A stretch of DNA of 13,393 nt, from positions 127 through 13,519 of the forward strand of contig DKKR01000066.1 of the NCBI GenBank assembly GCA_002455375.1, written 5' to 3'. The notes under the pieces were generated by a model. It searched no databases, had not been told where the DNA came from, and saw nothing but the letters and a program-made list of their open reading frames with translations. Positions 1 through 6,769 of the stretch are shown here, one piece after another. Both the position numbers and the translations under genes were made by a program. The first letter of the stretch is position 1; each line of letters starts with the position of its first letter. The stretch is from Bacteroidetes bacterium UBA6661. Lineage in GTDB: Bacteria; Bacteroidota; Bacteroidia; AKYH767-A; OLB10.

Positions 1-151
1 GATTGATATAAAAGTTTACTTTTTACCTGAATTCAACGGCTTTCATTGATTAATGATTTCCGTTTGATTCCTTAAGTTTATCTTTAAGCGACAATTGTAA
101 AAAAATGAATTTTGATTTCTATCTAAAGGTTATGCCTAATAGAGAAAACAC
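1..151. other. intergenic region with no recognisable gene
   Basis: This is AT-rich sequence downstream of the DUF721 gene. I see no convincing open reading frame, RNA gene or strong terminator in it. A short CTTAA/TTAAG inverted repeat near 72-90 is too weak to call. Confidence 0.5.
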
Positions 152-445
152 TTATCTGATAACAACTTCTTTAATAAAATCGCCTTCGAGGGCTGTGTTA
201 AGTAGCTGAACAATTCTTTCACGACCGTAGTTGAGTTCCTCTTTTAAAGGTGCAGAGTTGAGGTAGATATACAATGTATGATCTTTAAGTATAAGTTTTT
301 CTGTTCTTTTACTGATCATTTCACCCATTATGTTATCCCAGCTTTGCATAAGCTTTACCTGATTGAGTTTGTCACGCAGTTTATACGTGTCCAACAGTTG
401 CTCAATTACCTCTTTCAGGCTTTCCTCATTTGTTTTTCTGAACAT
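152..445 (-). CDS. DUF721 / DciA-like protein
   Basis: A 97-residue soluble protein of the DUF721 family, the family that includes the DciA helicase-loading factors. What is seen: an N-terminal helical stretch, a Trp at residue 36 followed by I-M-G-E (the W-x-x-I-[VM]-G-E pattern of the family), and a K-x-x-x-L-x-I-x-L-x-S strand (about 50-63) followed by L-K-E-E-L. This is the short, single-domain form usual in Bacteroidota. The start is set by ATG at 445 with a TAnnTTTG box only 4 bp upstream. It is divergent from the next gene. A role in replication initiation or DNA binding is inferred from the family; nothing in the window tests it. Confidence 0.8.
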   Translation of the reverse strand: MFRKTNEESLKEVIEQLLDTYKLRDKLNQVKLMQSWDNIMGEMISKRTEKLILKDHTLYIYLNSAPLKEELNYGRERIVQLLNTALEGDFIKEVVIR

Positions 446-449
446 GATA

Positions 450-457
450 CAAAGTTA
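450..457 (-). promoter_or_regulatory. -7 promoter box for the DUF721 gene
   Basis: On the minus strand this reads TAACTTTG, a full match to the Bacteroidota -7 consensus TAnnTTTG. It ends 4 bp before the ATG, so the mRNA would be nearly leaderless. No clear -33 TTG is seen at the right distance. Confidence 0.5.
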
Positions 458-537
458 GTTTTTCATCAGTAATGTAGATATTGAAAAAATAATCAGCATG
501 ATAATGCACTGATTCATCGGCTGAAATAAAAATAATT

Positions 538-545
538 TATTTTTG
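538..545 (+). promoter_or_regulatory. -7 promoter box for the outer-membrane-type hypothetical gene
   Basis: TATTTTTG matches TAnnTTTG and ends 4 bp before the ATG at 550, again predicting a leaderless or nearly leaderless transcript. No -33 TTG is obvious 17-21 bp upstream. Confidence 0.45.
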
Positions 546-549
546 CTCA

Positions 550-1287
550 ATGCAATTAAGGCTTACAGCATTATTCTTTCTGTTATCATGTAGCGTACTA
601 GCACAAGATGTGCGTTACGATTATGTAGAAGATATGCCCTTGCGTTATACCAATGAATTCTCTATCGGTGCTACCTTGCACAGCAGTGGCTGGGGTTTTA
701 TGTTCCGAAAAGGAAAAAACCTGACTGTTAGCCGCAAACGGATGTTTGAAGTAGAAGCGGTGAGCATGAAGCATCCTAAGGAGTATAAGTCTGTAAGCTA
801 TCTTTCAGAGCGACCAAAGACATTTGTGTTCGGAAAAATGAATTCATTATTAGTGCTGCATGGTGGCTTTTGCTATGAACGTGTTTTATTTGAAAAAGCA
901 GAACGCAGACATTTTGAAATCAGATGGAATTCAACAGGAGGTCCGTCTTTAGGCTTTACAAAACCTGTGTATTTAATTTTTGCAACCGGTAATGGGCAAC
1001 GTGTGGTTGAAAAATACGATCCTAACAATCAAAATCATGACAGGCAAAGTATTTATGGGAAGGCAGAGTTTACCAAAGGTTTGGATGAGTTGAAATTATA
1101 TCCCGGATTGTTTTTAAAGTCAGGTGTGATGTTTGAATATAACATTATGAATGATGGTATTACTGCAGTTGAAATTGGGGTGATGCTCGATGCTTATACC
1201 AAAAAAATCCCAATTATGGCATTTGCAAAAAACAAACAGGTGTTTTTTAATCTTTACGGAACCTTTATGCTTGGACGTAAAAAGTAA
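550..1287 (+). CDS. conserved hypothetical exported protein, probably outer-membrane beta-barrel
   Basis: A 245-residue protein with a type I signal peptide (about residues 1-18: Q-L-R-L, a hydrophobic core, then V-L-A before Q-D). The mature part alternates polar and hydrophobic residues in strand-like stretches rich in Gly, Tyr and Phe (for example SIGATLHSSGWGFMFRKGKN and the closing FFNLYGTFMLG). The C-terminal segment is rich in aromatics, as in small outer-membrane barrels. The central K-H-P-K-E and F-G-K-M-N-S motifs look like conserved family signatures, but I cannot name the family. The ATG is chosen because the signal peptide starts there and a promoter box lies just upstream. Its stop codon directly abuts the stop codon of the convergent ispE gene with no base between them. 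Function unknown. Confidence 0.7.
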   Translation: MQLRLTALFFLLSCSVLAQDVRYDYVEDMPLRYTNEFSIGATLHSSGWGFMFRKGKNLTVSRKRMFEVEAVSMKHPKEYKSVSYLSERPKTFVFGKMNSLLVLHGGFCYERVLFEKAERRHFEIRWNSTGGPSLGFTKPVYLIFATGNGQRVVEKYDPNNQNHDRQSIYGKAEFTKGLDELKLYPGLFLKSGVMFEYNIMNDGITAVEIGVMLDAYTKKIPIMAFAKNKQVFFNLYGTFMLGRKK

Positions 1288-2112
1288 TTAAAGCCATGTT
1301 GAATAATGCTGTTCATCTTTCAGAAAAGATAATTTAACTTCATCATAAAACAATCCGAAAACAGCAGAGCCACTGCCGCTCATAGAAGCATAATACGCTC
1401 CCGCCTCATAGAGGTTGGTCTTTAATTTTTCTATTTGCGGAAATTGCGGTAAAATTGTTTTTTCGAAATCGTTTTTCAAAAAATAACGCCATTGTTCTTT
1501 TGGCATTTCTAAAATTTCTGCAATACTTGTTTCAGGTATTTCTGGCTTCACCTGACTATAGGCCATTGCAGTGGAAATGGATATAGATGGCTTTATCACA
1601 ACCAAAAAACTTCCTTTTAAAACAGCCGGTGCAGGTTTCAATATTTCACCTTTTGAAAAAGCAAAAGATGGTTTGTTGGAAATAAAAAACGGGCAGTCAG
1701 AGCCTAATTTTAATGCATACTCCGATAGTATTTCATGACTAATATTTAAACCAAACAAATTGTTTAAAAGCAGAAGGGTGTGTGCACCATCAGATGAGCC
1801 ACCACCAAGGCCTGCACCTGTAGGTATTTGCTTATGCAGAAAAATATGGATAGGCGGCAAATTGAATTTTTCTTTTAAAAGATGATAAGCTTTGGAACAT
1901 AAGTTCTGATTGGTTGGACCATCAACCGATAATCCGGATATATGAAAACTGTCTTCAGGCTGTGATTTGCTATAATTTTTATTCTCCGTTATTTCTAAAA
2001 TGTCGCACCAGTTGGTAGGATAGAACAAGGTTTCCAATGTATGATATCCGTCTTGTAAACGAGAGGTTATAAATAACCCCAGATTGATTTTAGCATTTGG
2101 AAAATTTAGCAT
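1288..2112 (-). CDS. ispE: 4-diphosphocytidyl-2-C-methyl-D-erythritol kinase
   Basis: A GHMP-family kinase of the MEP (non-mevalonate) isoprenoid pathway. It phosphorylates CDP-methylerythritol at the 2-hydroxyl using ATP, in the cytoplasm. What is seen (numbering from ATG at 2112, 274 residues): the N-terminal N-A-K-I-N-L substrate motif with Lys8; the Gly-rich ATP loop P-T-G-A-G-L-G-G-G-S-S-D at 97-108; G-S-D-C-P-F-F with the likely catalytic Asp139; and the C-terminal GHMP motif M-S-G-S-G-S-A-V-F-G. Length is normal for IspE. An in-frame TTG at 2124 could extend it by four residues, but that codon lies inside a perfect -7 promoter box, so ATG 2112 is preferred. Divergent from accA; convergent with the hypothetical upstream gene. 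Confidence 0.95.
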   Translation of the reverse strand: MLNFPNAKINLGLFITSRLQDGYHTLETLFYPTNWCDILEITENKNYSKSQPEDSFHISGLSVDGPTNQNLCSKAYHLLKEKFNLPPIHIFLHKQIPTGAGLGGGSSDGAHTLLLLNNLFGLNISHEILSEYALKLGSDCPFFISNKPSFAFSKGEILKPAPAVLKGSFLVVIKPSISISTAMAYSQVKPEIPETSIAEILEMPKEQWRYFLKNDFEKTILPQFPQIEKLKTNLYEAGAYYASMSGSGSAVFGLFYDEVKLSFLKDEQHYSTWL

Positions 2113-2121
2113 AAGTACCCG

Positions 2122-2151
2122 CAAAGATAAATTTTAGACAAGTTTCAACAA
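2122..2151 (-). promoter_or_regulatory. ispE promoter (TTG-N19-TATCTTTG)
   Basis: On the minus strand a -33 TTG (2149-2151), a 19-bp spacer and TATCTTTG (2122-2129) match the Bacteroidota primary-sigma consensus. The predicted transcript starts only a few bases before ATG 2112, which supports that start over TTG 2124. Confidence 0.7.
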
Positions 2152-2175
2152 TCGTCAGGGATAATCAAATAATGT

Positions 2176-2183
2176 TACTTTTG
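2176..2183 (+). promoter_or_regulatory. -7 promoter box for accA
   Basis: TACTTTTG matches TAnnTTTG and lies 20 bp before the accA ATG. No good -33 TTG is visible. It is back-to-back with the ispE promoter, so the two promoters share about 90 bp. Confidence 0.45.
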
Positions 2184-2203
2184 CCTTTGCAAATAAAATT
2201 CGC

Positions 2204-3166
2204 ATGTCCAATTATCTTGATTTTGAAAAACCAATTGAAGAGTTATACGAACAGTTGGAAAAGACAAAACAAATAGGAACTAAAGGCAAAATTGATGTAA
2301 ACAATCTTTTATCTGAGATAGAGGAAAAGATTCAGGTAGCCAAGAAACAAATCTATTCAAACCTTACTCCGTGGCAGCGCGTACAGCTTAGCCGTCATCC
2401 CGACAGACCATACACATTAGACTATATAAACGCTATTACCGAAAATAATTTTATTGAACTTCATGGCGACAGAAATGTGAAGGATGATAAAGCCATGATA
2501 GGAGGGTTTGGTACTGTTGACGGAAAGACAATTATGTTTATCGGTCAACAAAAAGGAAACAACACCAAGTCGAGACAGTATAGAAACTTTGGTATGCCCA
2601 ATCCCGAAGGTTATCGCAAAGCATTGCGCCTGATGAAGCTTGCTGAAAAGTTTAACAAACCTATTGTAACTTTCATTGATACTCCGGGTGCATATCCCGG
2701 CCTTGAAGCAGAAGAACGCGGACAAGGAGAAGCTATTGCACGCAATCTATATGAGATGTCAATATTGAAGGTGCCAGTTATTTGTATCATTATTGGTGAA
2801 GGTGCATCCGGTGGTGCATTGGGAATTGGTATTGGCGATAAGGTATTGATGCTTGAAAACACCTGGTATTCTGTAATCTCTCCTGAGTCGTGTTCAAGTA
2901 TTTTATGGCGCAATTGGGATAATAAAGAAAAAGCGGCCAATGCTTTGAAATTGACAGCAACAGACATGCTTTCTTTAAAGTTGATTGATGGTATCATTAA
3001 AGAGCCTGCAGGTGGTGCGCATAGCAATCCTGAAGAAATGTTTGCGACTGTAAAAAAAGAAATTAATATTCAGTTAGGAGCCTTACTTGCTGTATCTGCT
3101 GCCGACAGGGTAAACAATAGAATTGACAAATTCTGTGCTATGGGAGTGGTTAACAAAGACGCATAA
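2204..3166 (+). CDS. accA: acetyl-CoA carboxylase carboxyltransferase subunit alpha
   Basis: The alpha half of the carboxyltransferase, which with AccD moves the carboxyl group from biotinyl-BCCP to acetyl-CoA to give malonyl-CoA, the first committed step of fatty-acid synthesis. The 320-residue length is typical. What is seen: an N-terminal helical region (residues 1-55), R-P-Y-T-L-D-Y (68-74), F-I-E-L-H-G-D-R (83-90), G-M-P-N-P-E-G-Y-R-K-A (130-140), the crotonase-fold core F-I-D-T-P-G-A-Y-P-G (157-166) followed by E-A-E-E-R-G-Q, the oxyanion-hole Gly-rich segment G-E-G-A-S-G-G-A-L-G (198-207), and S-P-E-S-C-S-S-I-L-W (226-235). accD is not in the window, which is normal because accA and accD are often unlinked. 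Nothing unusual in the sequence. Confidence 0.97.
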   Translation: MSNYLDFEKPIEELYEQLEKTKQIGTKGKIDVNNLLSEIEEKIQVAKKQIYSNLTPWQRVQLSRHPDRPYTLDYINAITENNFIELHGDRNVKDDKAMIGGFGTVDGKTIMFIGQQKGNNTKSRQYRNFGMPNPEGYRKALRLMKLAEKFNKPIVTFIDTPGAYPGLEAEERGQGEAIARNLYEMSILKVPVICIIIGEGASGGALGIGIGDKVLMLENTWYSVISPESCSSILWRNWDNKEKAANALKLTATDMLSLKLIDGIIKEPAGGAHSNPEEMFATVKKEINIQLGALLAVSAADRVNNRIDKFCAMGVVNKDA

Positions 3167-3340
3167 GCCTTTCACCCCAATTATTAGGGCATTGGTTTAA
3201 ATGTAATTCTTCCGGGAGGAACAAATCTATTTATGCAGGATGTAGTGGAAGCATAGTGATGGAGTTCCCATCTTTGTGTGCTGCATTTTCAAGATTCAAT
3301 TAGAATCAGTAGTAGTCAATAGCAAGTATGATTCAAAAAA

Positions 3341-5311
3341 TCATTTAAATTGAAAATGCAAAAGTCGCGTTGCATTTAAGATAGCTAATAAGGCCACGCC
3401 TACATCAGCAAAAACAGCTTCCCACATGGTGGCAATACCACCGGCACCTAACAATAATACAATTGCTTTAATGGCAAAGGCCATTGTAATATTTTGCCAA
3501 ACAACTTTCTTCGTTTGTTTACCAATATTTATTGCTAATGGAATTTTAATCGGGTTGTCATCCTGAATCACTACATCGGCAACTTCAATGGCAGCATCAC
3601 TTCCTAATCCTCCCATCGCTATTCCAACATGACTGATGGCAATGGCAGGGGCATCATTAACACCATCACCGACAAAAGCAACGGTTTGCATTTTATTGAT
3701 GATAGATTTTATTTTTTCAACTTTATCATCAGGCAGTAATTCGGCATAGGCATGAGAAATCGCTGTTTGATCAGCAACTGAATCAACAACGGTTAACTTG
3801 TCACCACTCAACATAGTCACATCAACATTCATCTGCTTTAATTTTTGTATGGCGACTGCTGCAAATGGTTTAATGTTGTCTGCAATGGTTATGTAGCCTG
3901 AAAATTTGCCATCAAAAGCAATGGCAATGACAGTATTTTTTATAGAAACAGGATCAATGTCAAATGATACATTATGCAACGATAATAACTTAAAATTTCC
4001 AACTAACAATTCTTTGCCGTTAACGAATCCTTTCATACCATGCCCTGAAATTTCTTCTACTTGATTCAGTTCAATTGTTGTAGTATTGCCTACGTAGTTG
4101 TGAATAGCGGTAGCTACAGGATGCGTACTATGAAACTCTATTGCATTGACCATCTGTAATATTTTATCTCTGTCCTCTGCAGGAATAATTTTTACATCCT
4201 GTACTTCAAAAACACCTTCTGTAATTGTCCCTGTTTTGTCAAGTATAACATGTTGCACTGATGCAAGTACATCTAAAAAATTACTGCCTTTAACCAAAAT
4301 GCCATTCCGGCCGGCAGCACCAATGCCACCAAAATATCCTAGAGGAATACTAATGACTAATGCACATGGACATGAGATGACTAAAAATATTAAAGCTTTA
4401 TAAAACCAGTCTCGAAAAATGTACTCATGCGCAAAAAAGTAAGGCAAAAAAGTGATGGCAATAGCAAGTCCTACAACAATTGGAGTATAAACTCTTGCAA
4501 ACTTTCTGATGAATAATTCTGTAGGGGCTTTCTGTGCAGCTGCATTTTGAATTAGCACAATCATTTTATTCAGTTTGCTGTCTTCATAGGCGGCTGTTAC
4601 TTTAATTTGTACAACAGTATTCAGGTTAATCATTCCGGCAAGAACTGCATCTCCTTTAACTTTTGCATTTGGCATACTCTCACCTGTTAATGCCGCTGTG
4701 TTAAATGTTCCTTTTTCAGACAATAAAATACCATCAAGTGCTGCTTTTTCTCCGGGCTTTAAAAGAATAATTTCATCAACAGCAACTTCACTTGCAGCCA
4801 TTTCAACGGCATTGTTGTTTTTTAAAACAGTTGCAACCTCGGGGCGTTGATCGAGTAAAGTTTTAATGTTTGATTTAGCCCTTTTTACAGCTAAAGTCTG
4901 AAGTAATTCGCCAACAGTATAAAATAACATTACTGCAACTCCTTCAGGATATTCTTTTATGGCAAACGCACCAAGAGTAGCAATTGCCATTAGAAAAAAC
5001 TCAGAGAAAATATTTCCTTTGGTGATTCCTAAATATGCATTCTTGATTACAGGAAATCCAACAGGAATATAAGCTATGATATACCAAGCTAAACGTATCC
5101 ATCCGTTAAACCAGAAGAATGTATTCCAATAATCAAAATGCATTCCTGCAAGAAGAAGTACTAATGAAAATAAACCTGGCGCGTACATGGAAAATAAGCC
5201 TGCCTCATGATGTGAATCTTTCAATTCATTGGAATGTACATGCTTATTATTATTATCTTCAATTGAACAACAAGATTGTTCGCCTACAGAATTATAAATG
5301 TGCTTTTGCAT
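3341..5311 (-). CDS. zntA: Zn2+/Cd2+/Pb2+-exporting P1B-type ATPase
   Basis: A 656-residue heavy-metal P-type ATPase that pumps metal ions out of the cytoplasm using ATP. Motifs in order: actuator T-G-E-S (209-212); membrane metal site S-C-P-C-A-L (313-318); phosphorylation loop D-K-T-G-T (358-362, Asp358 phosphorylated); nucleotide-binding H-P (397-398); G-D-G-V-N-D-A-P (548-555); Lys615 in TM7 and Asp636 in TM8. CPC plus this Lys/Asp pair is the Zn/Cd/Pb (P1B-2) signature, not the Cu one. The usual N-terminal HMA (CxxC) domain is missing. In its place is a tail of about 36 residues with a Cys-Cys pair (14-15) and His24, 26, 34, 35, likely a metal-binding substitute. The gene lies 51 bp after a Fur-family gene on the same strand and has its own promoter with an overlapping palindrome. 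The exact metal is inferred. The symbol zntA could equally be cadA. Confidence 0.93.
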   Translation of the reverse strand: MQKHIYNSVGEQSCCSIEDNNNKHVHSNELKDSHHEAGLFSMYAPGLFSLVLLLAGMHFDYWNTFFWFNGWIRLAWYIIAYIPVGFPVIKNAYLGITKGNIFSEFFLMAIATLGAFAIKEYPEGVAVMLFYTVGELLQTLAVKRAKSNIKTLLDQRPEVATVLKNNNAVEMAASEVAVDEIILLKPGEKAALDGILLSEKGTFNTAALTGESMPNAKVKGDAVLAGMINLNTVVQIKVTAAYEDSKLNKMIVLIQNAAAQKAPTELFIRKFARVYTPIVVGLAIAITFLPYFFAHEYIFRDWFYKALIFLVISCPCALVISIPLGYFGGIGAAGRNGILVKGSNFLDVLASVQHVILDKTGTITEGVFEVQDVKIIPAEDRDKILQMVNAIEFHSTHPVATAIHNYVGNTTTIELNQVEEISGHGMKGFVNGKELLVGNFKLLSLHNVSFDIDPVSIKNTVIAIAFDGKFSGYITIADNIKPFAAVAIQKLKQMNVDVTMLSGDKLTVVDSVADQTAISHAYAELLPDDKVEKIKSIINKMQTVAFVGDGVNDAPAIAISHVGIAMGGLGSDAAIEVADVVIQDDNPIKIPLAINIGKQTKKVVWQNITMAFAIKAIVLLLGAGGIATMWEAVFADVGVALLAILNATRLLHFQFK

Positions 5312-5334
5312 GATGCCAGATATTTTTCCGGAAA

Positions 5335-5342
5335 CAAAAATA
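5335..5342 (-). promoter_or_regulatory. -7 promoter box for the P1B-ATPase gene
   Basis: On the minus strand TATTTTTG, a full TAnnTTTG match 23 bp before the ATG. The nearest TTG candidate for -33 (5358-5360, 15-bp spacer) is short-spaced and lies inside the 17-bp palindrome at 5355-5371. Confidence 0.5.
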
Positions 5343-5354
5343 TGGCAGATGCCA

Positions 5355-5371
5355 ATGCAATGCTATTGCAT
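5355..5371. promoter_or_regulatory. candidate Fur-family operator (7-3-7 palindrome)
   Basis: ATGCAAT, GCT, ATTGCAT: a perfect inverted repeat with 7-bp arms. It overlaps the stop codon of the Fur-family gene and sits over the -33 region of the P1B-ATPase promoter, where a repressor would block transcription. A second short repeat, TGGCA-GA-TGCCA (5343-5354), lies between it and the -7 box. Binding by the neighbouring regulator is inferred. Confidence 0.5.
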
Positions 5372-5803
5372 AGTTGAATTATTACAATTTTCACAAATAC
5401 CTCTTGCAAAAAATGTAATATCGTCAATTTTAAATCCTTTAATATTATTCTGTGGAATAGCTATATCTGTTTTACAGGTTGTCTGTTTGCAAGCTTTACA
5501 ATAGAAGTGAAGATGTTGATCGTAGTGCGATTGCTCTGAACAAGCAGAGCCACATAATGTATATTTTGTAATATTATCTTCCTGGATACTGTGAATAAAC
5601 CCTTTCTCCTCAAATGTTTTTAAAGTACGATAAATGGTGATTCTGTCTGCGTGCTGAAAGTGTTTCTCAATCTCTGTTATAGATAATGCAGCATGTTGTT
5701 TTGCAAGGAAATTATAAACTAAAATACGCATACATGTAGGACGTGTATTTCTGGCAATTAAAATATTTTCTGTTTTTATGTTGGAATGTAACATGTTGTA
5801 CAT
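5363..5803 (-). CDS. Fur-family metal-dependent transcriptional repressor
   Basis: A 146-residue regulator with the two-domain Fur fold. What is seen: an N-terminal winged helix with recognition helix D-R-I-T-I-Y-R-T-L-K-T-F-E-E-K-G (53-68); a metal-sensing region with H97-x-H99; and two CxxC pairs (C102/C105 and C137/C140) that form the family's structural zinc site. Extra Cys at 84, 88 and 110 could add metal or redox sensing. It begins 18 bp after the hemerythrin-like gene and probably belongs to that transcript. The P1B-ATPase gene follows directly, and the palindrome between them is the obvious operator. Whether it senses Zn (Zur-like), Fe or peroxide cannot be told from sequence. Zn is favoured by its neighbour. 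Confidence 0.88.
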   Translation of the reverse strand: MYNMLHSNIKTENILIARNTRPTCMRILVYNFLAKQHAALSITEIEKHFQHADRITIYRTLKTFEEKGFIHSIQEDNITKYTLCGSACSEQSHYDQHLHFYCKACKQTTCKTDIAIPQNNIKGFKIDDITFFARGICENCNNSTMQ

Positions 5804-5821
5804 TGAGTTTAGGAGTTGAAA

Positions 5822-6289
5822 TTATTTCCAGAATTGATCTGCTAAATTGTCAACAAACTTTTCCTCTTTATGCTGTTTGTTTATCAACTCAAGTTGGTCT
5901 GATGTTGCAATGGATTCAATTTCTTTAAAAAGTACTCTTTCTTCAAACCGAATGTGAGCTTCTAATGTTTTTTCGAGTAATACAAGATTGCTATTTGTCG
6001 CCAGTTCTGCTTCTGATTTGCACAAATCAGTAAGCATGCGATGTTCCTTAATTGCTTTTTGAATCATTTCATTCTCCGGAGTTAAAACAGGGAACAAATA
6101 TTTTTCTTCTATTTCAAAGTGGGGTATGAGATGTTCAGCATAAAACCATTTAGCATATTTTGCCATACGCAAAGGCTCAATTTGTTTTTTAAGACCCATT
6201 CTAATTTTTGAGCAGAAAAGCAGACCTTGGTAATGTTCTCTACTTATGGATTGTATAGCCTTATGTCGTTTTATTGGTTTGGAGTTCAT
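5822..6289 (-). CDS. hemerythrin-like (HHE) cation-binding protein
   Basis: A 155-residue four-helix-bundle protein with the di-iron ligand pattern of HHE/hemerythrin domains: H19 in helix 1; H57 and E61 (H-F-E-I-E-E) in helix 2; H83 (K-E-H-R) in helix 3; H112 and E116 (H-I-R-F-E-E-R-V-L-F) in helix 4. No signal peptide or membrane segment, so cytoplasmic. Relatives bind O2 or NO or act in iron-sulfur cluster repair (RIC/YtfE-type), but the N-terminal ScdA-like domain and its Cys are absent. The ATG overlaps the stop of the DUF488 gene by 4 bp (ATGA), implying translational coupling. The heme-copper unit lies directly upstream on the same strand, so a role in NO or O2 handling is plausible but inferred. 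Confidence 0.85.
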   Translation of the reverse strand: MNSKPIKRHKAIQSISREHYQGLLFCSKIRMGLKKQIEPLRMAKYAKWFYAEHLIPHFEIEEKYLFPVLTPENEMIQKAIKEHRMLTDLCKSEAELATNSNLVLLEKTLEAHIRFEERVLFKEIESIATSDQLELINKQHKEEKFVDNLADQFWK

Positions 6290-6639
6290 AACATTTTATT
6301 CAGTACTTTCTGCAAAACAACAGCTTGATTGTGTTCGGTGTCTTTTGCTCCGTAAAGTAAAGTAAGATTTTGCTTCTTTGCAATTTCAACAATATGTTTT
6401 AATACCTCCTTTTTACTGTGAAGTTCTTTTGAGTAGCGCGCTGTAAATTCTTTGAATTTTTCCGAGTCGTGACCAAACCATTCTCTTAGCTCTGATGATG
6501 GCGCAACATCTTTACTCCATTCATCAATGTCAGCATATTCCTTTTTAATGCCTCTTGGCCATAGTCTGTCAACCAATATTCTATAACCATCACTTTTATC
6601 CGGTGCTTCATAAATACGTTTAATTTTTATTGAAGACAT
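6286..6639 (-). CDS. DUF488 family (YeaO-like) protein
   Basis: A 117-residue cytoplasmic protein. The family motifs are clear: Y-R-I-L-V-D-R-L-W-P-R-G (19-30), a central W-S-K-D-V-A-P-S-S-E-L-R-E-W-F-G-H-D (41-58), and the C-terminal L-L-Y-G-A-K-D-T-E-H-N-Q-A (94-106). The biochemical role of DUF488 is not established. It is often found beside stress or hemerythrin/globin genes, as here. First gene of a minus-strand run; the downstream hemerythrin-like gene starts within its stop codon. A TAnnTTTG box lies 34 bp upstream of its ATG. Confidence 0.88.
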   Translation of the reverse strand: MSSIKIKRIYEAPDKSDGYRILVDRLWPRGIKKEYADIDEWSKDVAPSSELREWFGHDSEKFKEFTARYSKELHSKKEVLKHIVEIAKKQNLTLLYGAKDTEHNQAVVLQKVLNKML

Positions 6640-6673
6640 AGCTGTTGTAATTTTAAAATCATTTATCAGAAAA

Positions 6674-6681
6674 CAAATTTA
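6674..6681 (-). promoter_or_regulatory. -7 promoter box for the DUF488-hemerythrin-Fur run
   Basis: TAAATTTG on the minus strand matches TAnnTTTG, 34 bp before the DUF488 ATG. No TTG is seen at the usual -33 distance, so an activator may be needed or the box may be fortuitous. Confidence 0.4.
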
Positions 6682-6748
6682 TTGTGATTATGGTTTTCAT
6701 TGGAAGTTAATTTGTTTTACACGGCACAAAGGAGTATTAAAATGTAAC

Positions 6749-6768
6749 AAAAAATTCTGTACAAGAAT
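6749..6768 (-). terminator. probable terminator after the SCO1/SenC gene
   Basis: Just after the stop codon the minus strand reads ATTCT, TGTAC loop, AGAAT, then a run of T. The stem is short and AT-rich, but its position between the heme-copper unit and the DUF488 promoter fits termination. Confidence 0.4.
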
Positions 6769-6769
6769 C

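Noticed and set aside
2113..2124. TTG start giving IspE four extra residues
   Set aside because: The TTG lies within a perfect -7 promoter box, so it would not be in the mRNA. ATG at 2112 fits the family start.
2417..3027. Minus-strand frames inside accA
   Set aside because: They are fully contained in a strongly conserved gene and have no family features.
3167..3340. Possible terminator between accA and the P1B-ATPase gene
   Set aside because: An ATGATT/AATCAT stem at 3328-3344 overlaps the ATPase stop codon, is AT-only in most pairs and lacks a clean T-run. TTCC/GGAA near 3210 is too short. Nothing else is seen in this 174-bp region.
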